DNA of 15,392 nt from SIG578 sp036311245 (lineage in GTDB: Bacteria > Bacillota > Clostridia > Oscillospirales > Ruminococcaceae), in assembly GCA_036311245.1 (NCBI GenBank), contig JAXJQH010000088.1, positions 1-15,392 on the forward strand, read 5' to 3'. Shown here one piece after another: positions 14,767 to 15,392 of this stretch. A model generated the notes under the pieces. That model was not told where the DNA came from. It searched no databases and was given only the letters and a program-made list of their open reading frames with translations. Positions within the stretch are counted from its first letter, which is position 1. Each line of letters begins with the position of its first letter. The translations under genes and the position numbers were made by a program.

Positions 14767-15228
14767 ATGTTAAATCTAATTCTTTCTCTGATTTACGCCT
14801 ATATCGCTTGTGTCGGTTTCGGAATAATCTTTCATCTGCGCGGCAAGATGCTCTTTATCACACCTATCGGCGGTGTGCTGCTATGGGCAGTCTATCTTTT
14901 GCTTGAAGGCTCTGTTGAAAGCGTTATTGCCAGAAGCCTCATTGCAACAATGGTTGCCGCCGTTTTTAGTGAAAGTGTTGCCCGCATTATGAAAATTCCC
15001 GTTACTCTTTTTATGATTATTGCAATTCTGCCGCTCGTTCCCGGCAGCGGCATTTACTACACAATGCTTGCCTGCATAGCAAGCGACTGGGCACAATTCG
15101 CCGCCAAGGGACTTGAAACCATTGGAATTGCAGGGGCAATAGCAGTCGGTATGCTGCTTGTTTCCTCGATCTTCAGAATTGCAACCGATATACACAAGTA
15201 CCTAAAAAACAAAAAACTCATACAGTAA
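14767..15228 (+). CDS. Threonine/serine exporter family protein, ThrE C-terminal half (ThrE_2/DUF3815)
   Basis: This 153-residue integral membrane protein is the partner of the preceding gene. It has about five hydrophobic segments (about 3-23, 29-47, 55-72, 78-105 and 117-137) and the family motif LPLVPGSGIYYTM at 88-100. A short basic tail ends the protein. The ATG at 14767 is preceded by a GGAGGGG ribosome site, part of which follows the stop of the previous gene. The two proteins probably form one complex in the cytoplasmic membrane that exports small hydrophilic amino acids. The gene ends at a strong terminator whose stem begins inside the stop codon. The assignment is firm and the substrate is not proven. 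Confidence 0.92.
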   Translation: MLNLILSLIYAYIACVGFGIIFHLRGKMLFITPIGGVLLWAVYLLLEGSVESVIARSLIATMVAAVFSESVARIMKIPVTLFMIIAILPLVPGSGIYYTMLACIASDWAQFAAKGLETIGIAGAIAVGMLLVSSIFRIATDIHKYLKNKKLIQ

Positions 15229-15266
15229 TAAAGGTTGCACCGAAAATCGGTGCAACCTTTATTTTT
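15227..15266 (+). terminator. Strong intrinsic terminator after the exporter genes
   Basis: Left arm 15227-15243 and right arm 15247-15263 form a perfect 17-bp stem with a three-base AAA loop, followed by TTT, so that ATTTTT (15261-15266) spans the stem end and tail. The left arm begins within the stop codon of the exporter gene. On the opposite strand the outer stem also carries TTTATT, so it could weakly stop transcripts from a minus-strand gene to its right. Confidence 0.9.
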
Positions 15267-15272
15267 CACCTT

Positions 15273-15374
15273 TTAGCAATTAGTTTTCTTGTCAAAGGCG
15301 GGGTTATAGGCATAGAAGTTTTTGGCATCGAGGCGGTCTTGGACTGTTCGCAGCGCTTCACCAATCTTACCAAA
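15273..15374 (-). other. Possible tail of a broken or partial minus-strand gene
   Basis: A 33-codon stretch on the minus strand ends at a TAA (15275-15273) and has a protein-like composition, with segments such as GEALRTVQDRLDAKNF and YAYNPAFDKK. It is bounded upstream by an in-frame TGA (15377-15375) right after a T5 run, and it contains no ATG, GTG or TTG start in frame. A different minus-strand frame is open from the right edge to 15266 but reads less like a protein. Either a frameshift separates the true gene body from this tail, or the stretch is a chance frame. I do not recognise the family. Confidence 0.25.
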
Positions 15375-15392
15375 TCAAAAAGATGCCCAAAA

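Noticed and set aside
1..15392. CRISPR array, tRNA or rRNA genes, insertion sequence or prophage
   Set aside because: I saw no regularly spaced repeats, cloverleaf or rRNA-like stretches, transposase motifs or phage genes. The inverted repeats found are single hairpins at gene ends.

Overview
The window looks like chromosomal DNA of a low-to-moderate GC Gram-positive bacterium of the class Clostridia, and my best guess is an Oscillospirales/Ruminococcus-type gut anaerobe. This rests on strong AGGAGG-like ribosome sites, sigma-A type promoters, several TTG or GTG starts, teichoic-acid-type genes (glycerol-3-phosphate cytidylyltransferase, three CDP-glycerol glycerophosphotransferase domains, a TagGH-like exporter), a MurR/RpiR - HI0933-type flavoprotein - PlsC - IspH block, and a split ThrE-type exporter. 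The lineage is inferred from gene content and recall of family members. No search was run.

Region 1 (about 1-10842, minus strand) is one head-to-tail run of eleven genes, every gap 23 bp or less and several genes overlapping. In transcription order: a GT2 glycosyltransferase; a CDP-glycerol glycerophosphotransferase; tagD; a second glycerophosphotransferase; an 801-residue fusion of a third glycerophosphotransferase domain with a GT4 glycosyltransferase; an ABC-2 permease and its ATPase; a MurR/RpiR-family regulator; a HI0933/BaiN-type flavoprotein; a PlsC-like acyltransferase; and ispH, cut by the left edge. Together the first seven genes can make CDP-glycerol, build and glycosylate a glycerol-phosphate polymer on the inner membrane face, and export it. 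The last four are a housekeeping set that appears joined to the same transcript. The one clear promoter for the run is at 10868-10896.

Region 2 (11022-12066, minus) is a single sugar-phosphate nucleotidyltransferase gene with its own consensus promoter and a strong palindromic terminator. It lies upstream of the polymer cluster and may supply an activated precursor.

Region 3 (12090-15266, plus) begins from a divergent promoter. It holds a 96-residue protein of unknown function, a hairpin, then a probable operon of a 488-residue protein and a two-gene threonine/serine-exporter-like system, closed by a strong terminator. The 488-residue protein resembles the non-catalytic part of a glycoside hydrolase. 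The right edge (15267-15392) holds no complete gene, only a short minus-strand reading frame that may be a broken gene tail.

I found no rRNA, tRNA, CRISPR array, insertion sequence or prophage. The most interesting items are the fused transferase, the long gene run joining a polymer locus to lipid and isoprenoid genes, and the hydrolase-like protein with no catalytic domain. I did not find a wholly new system.
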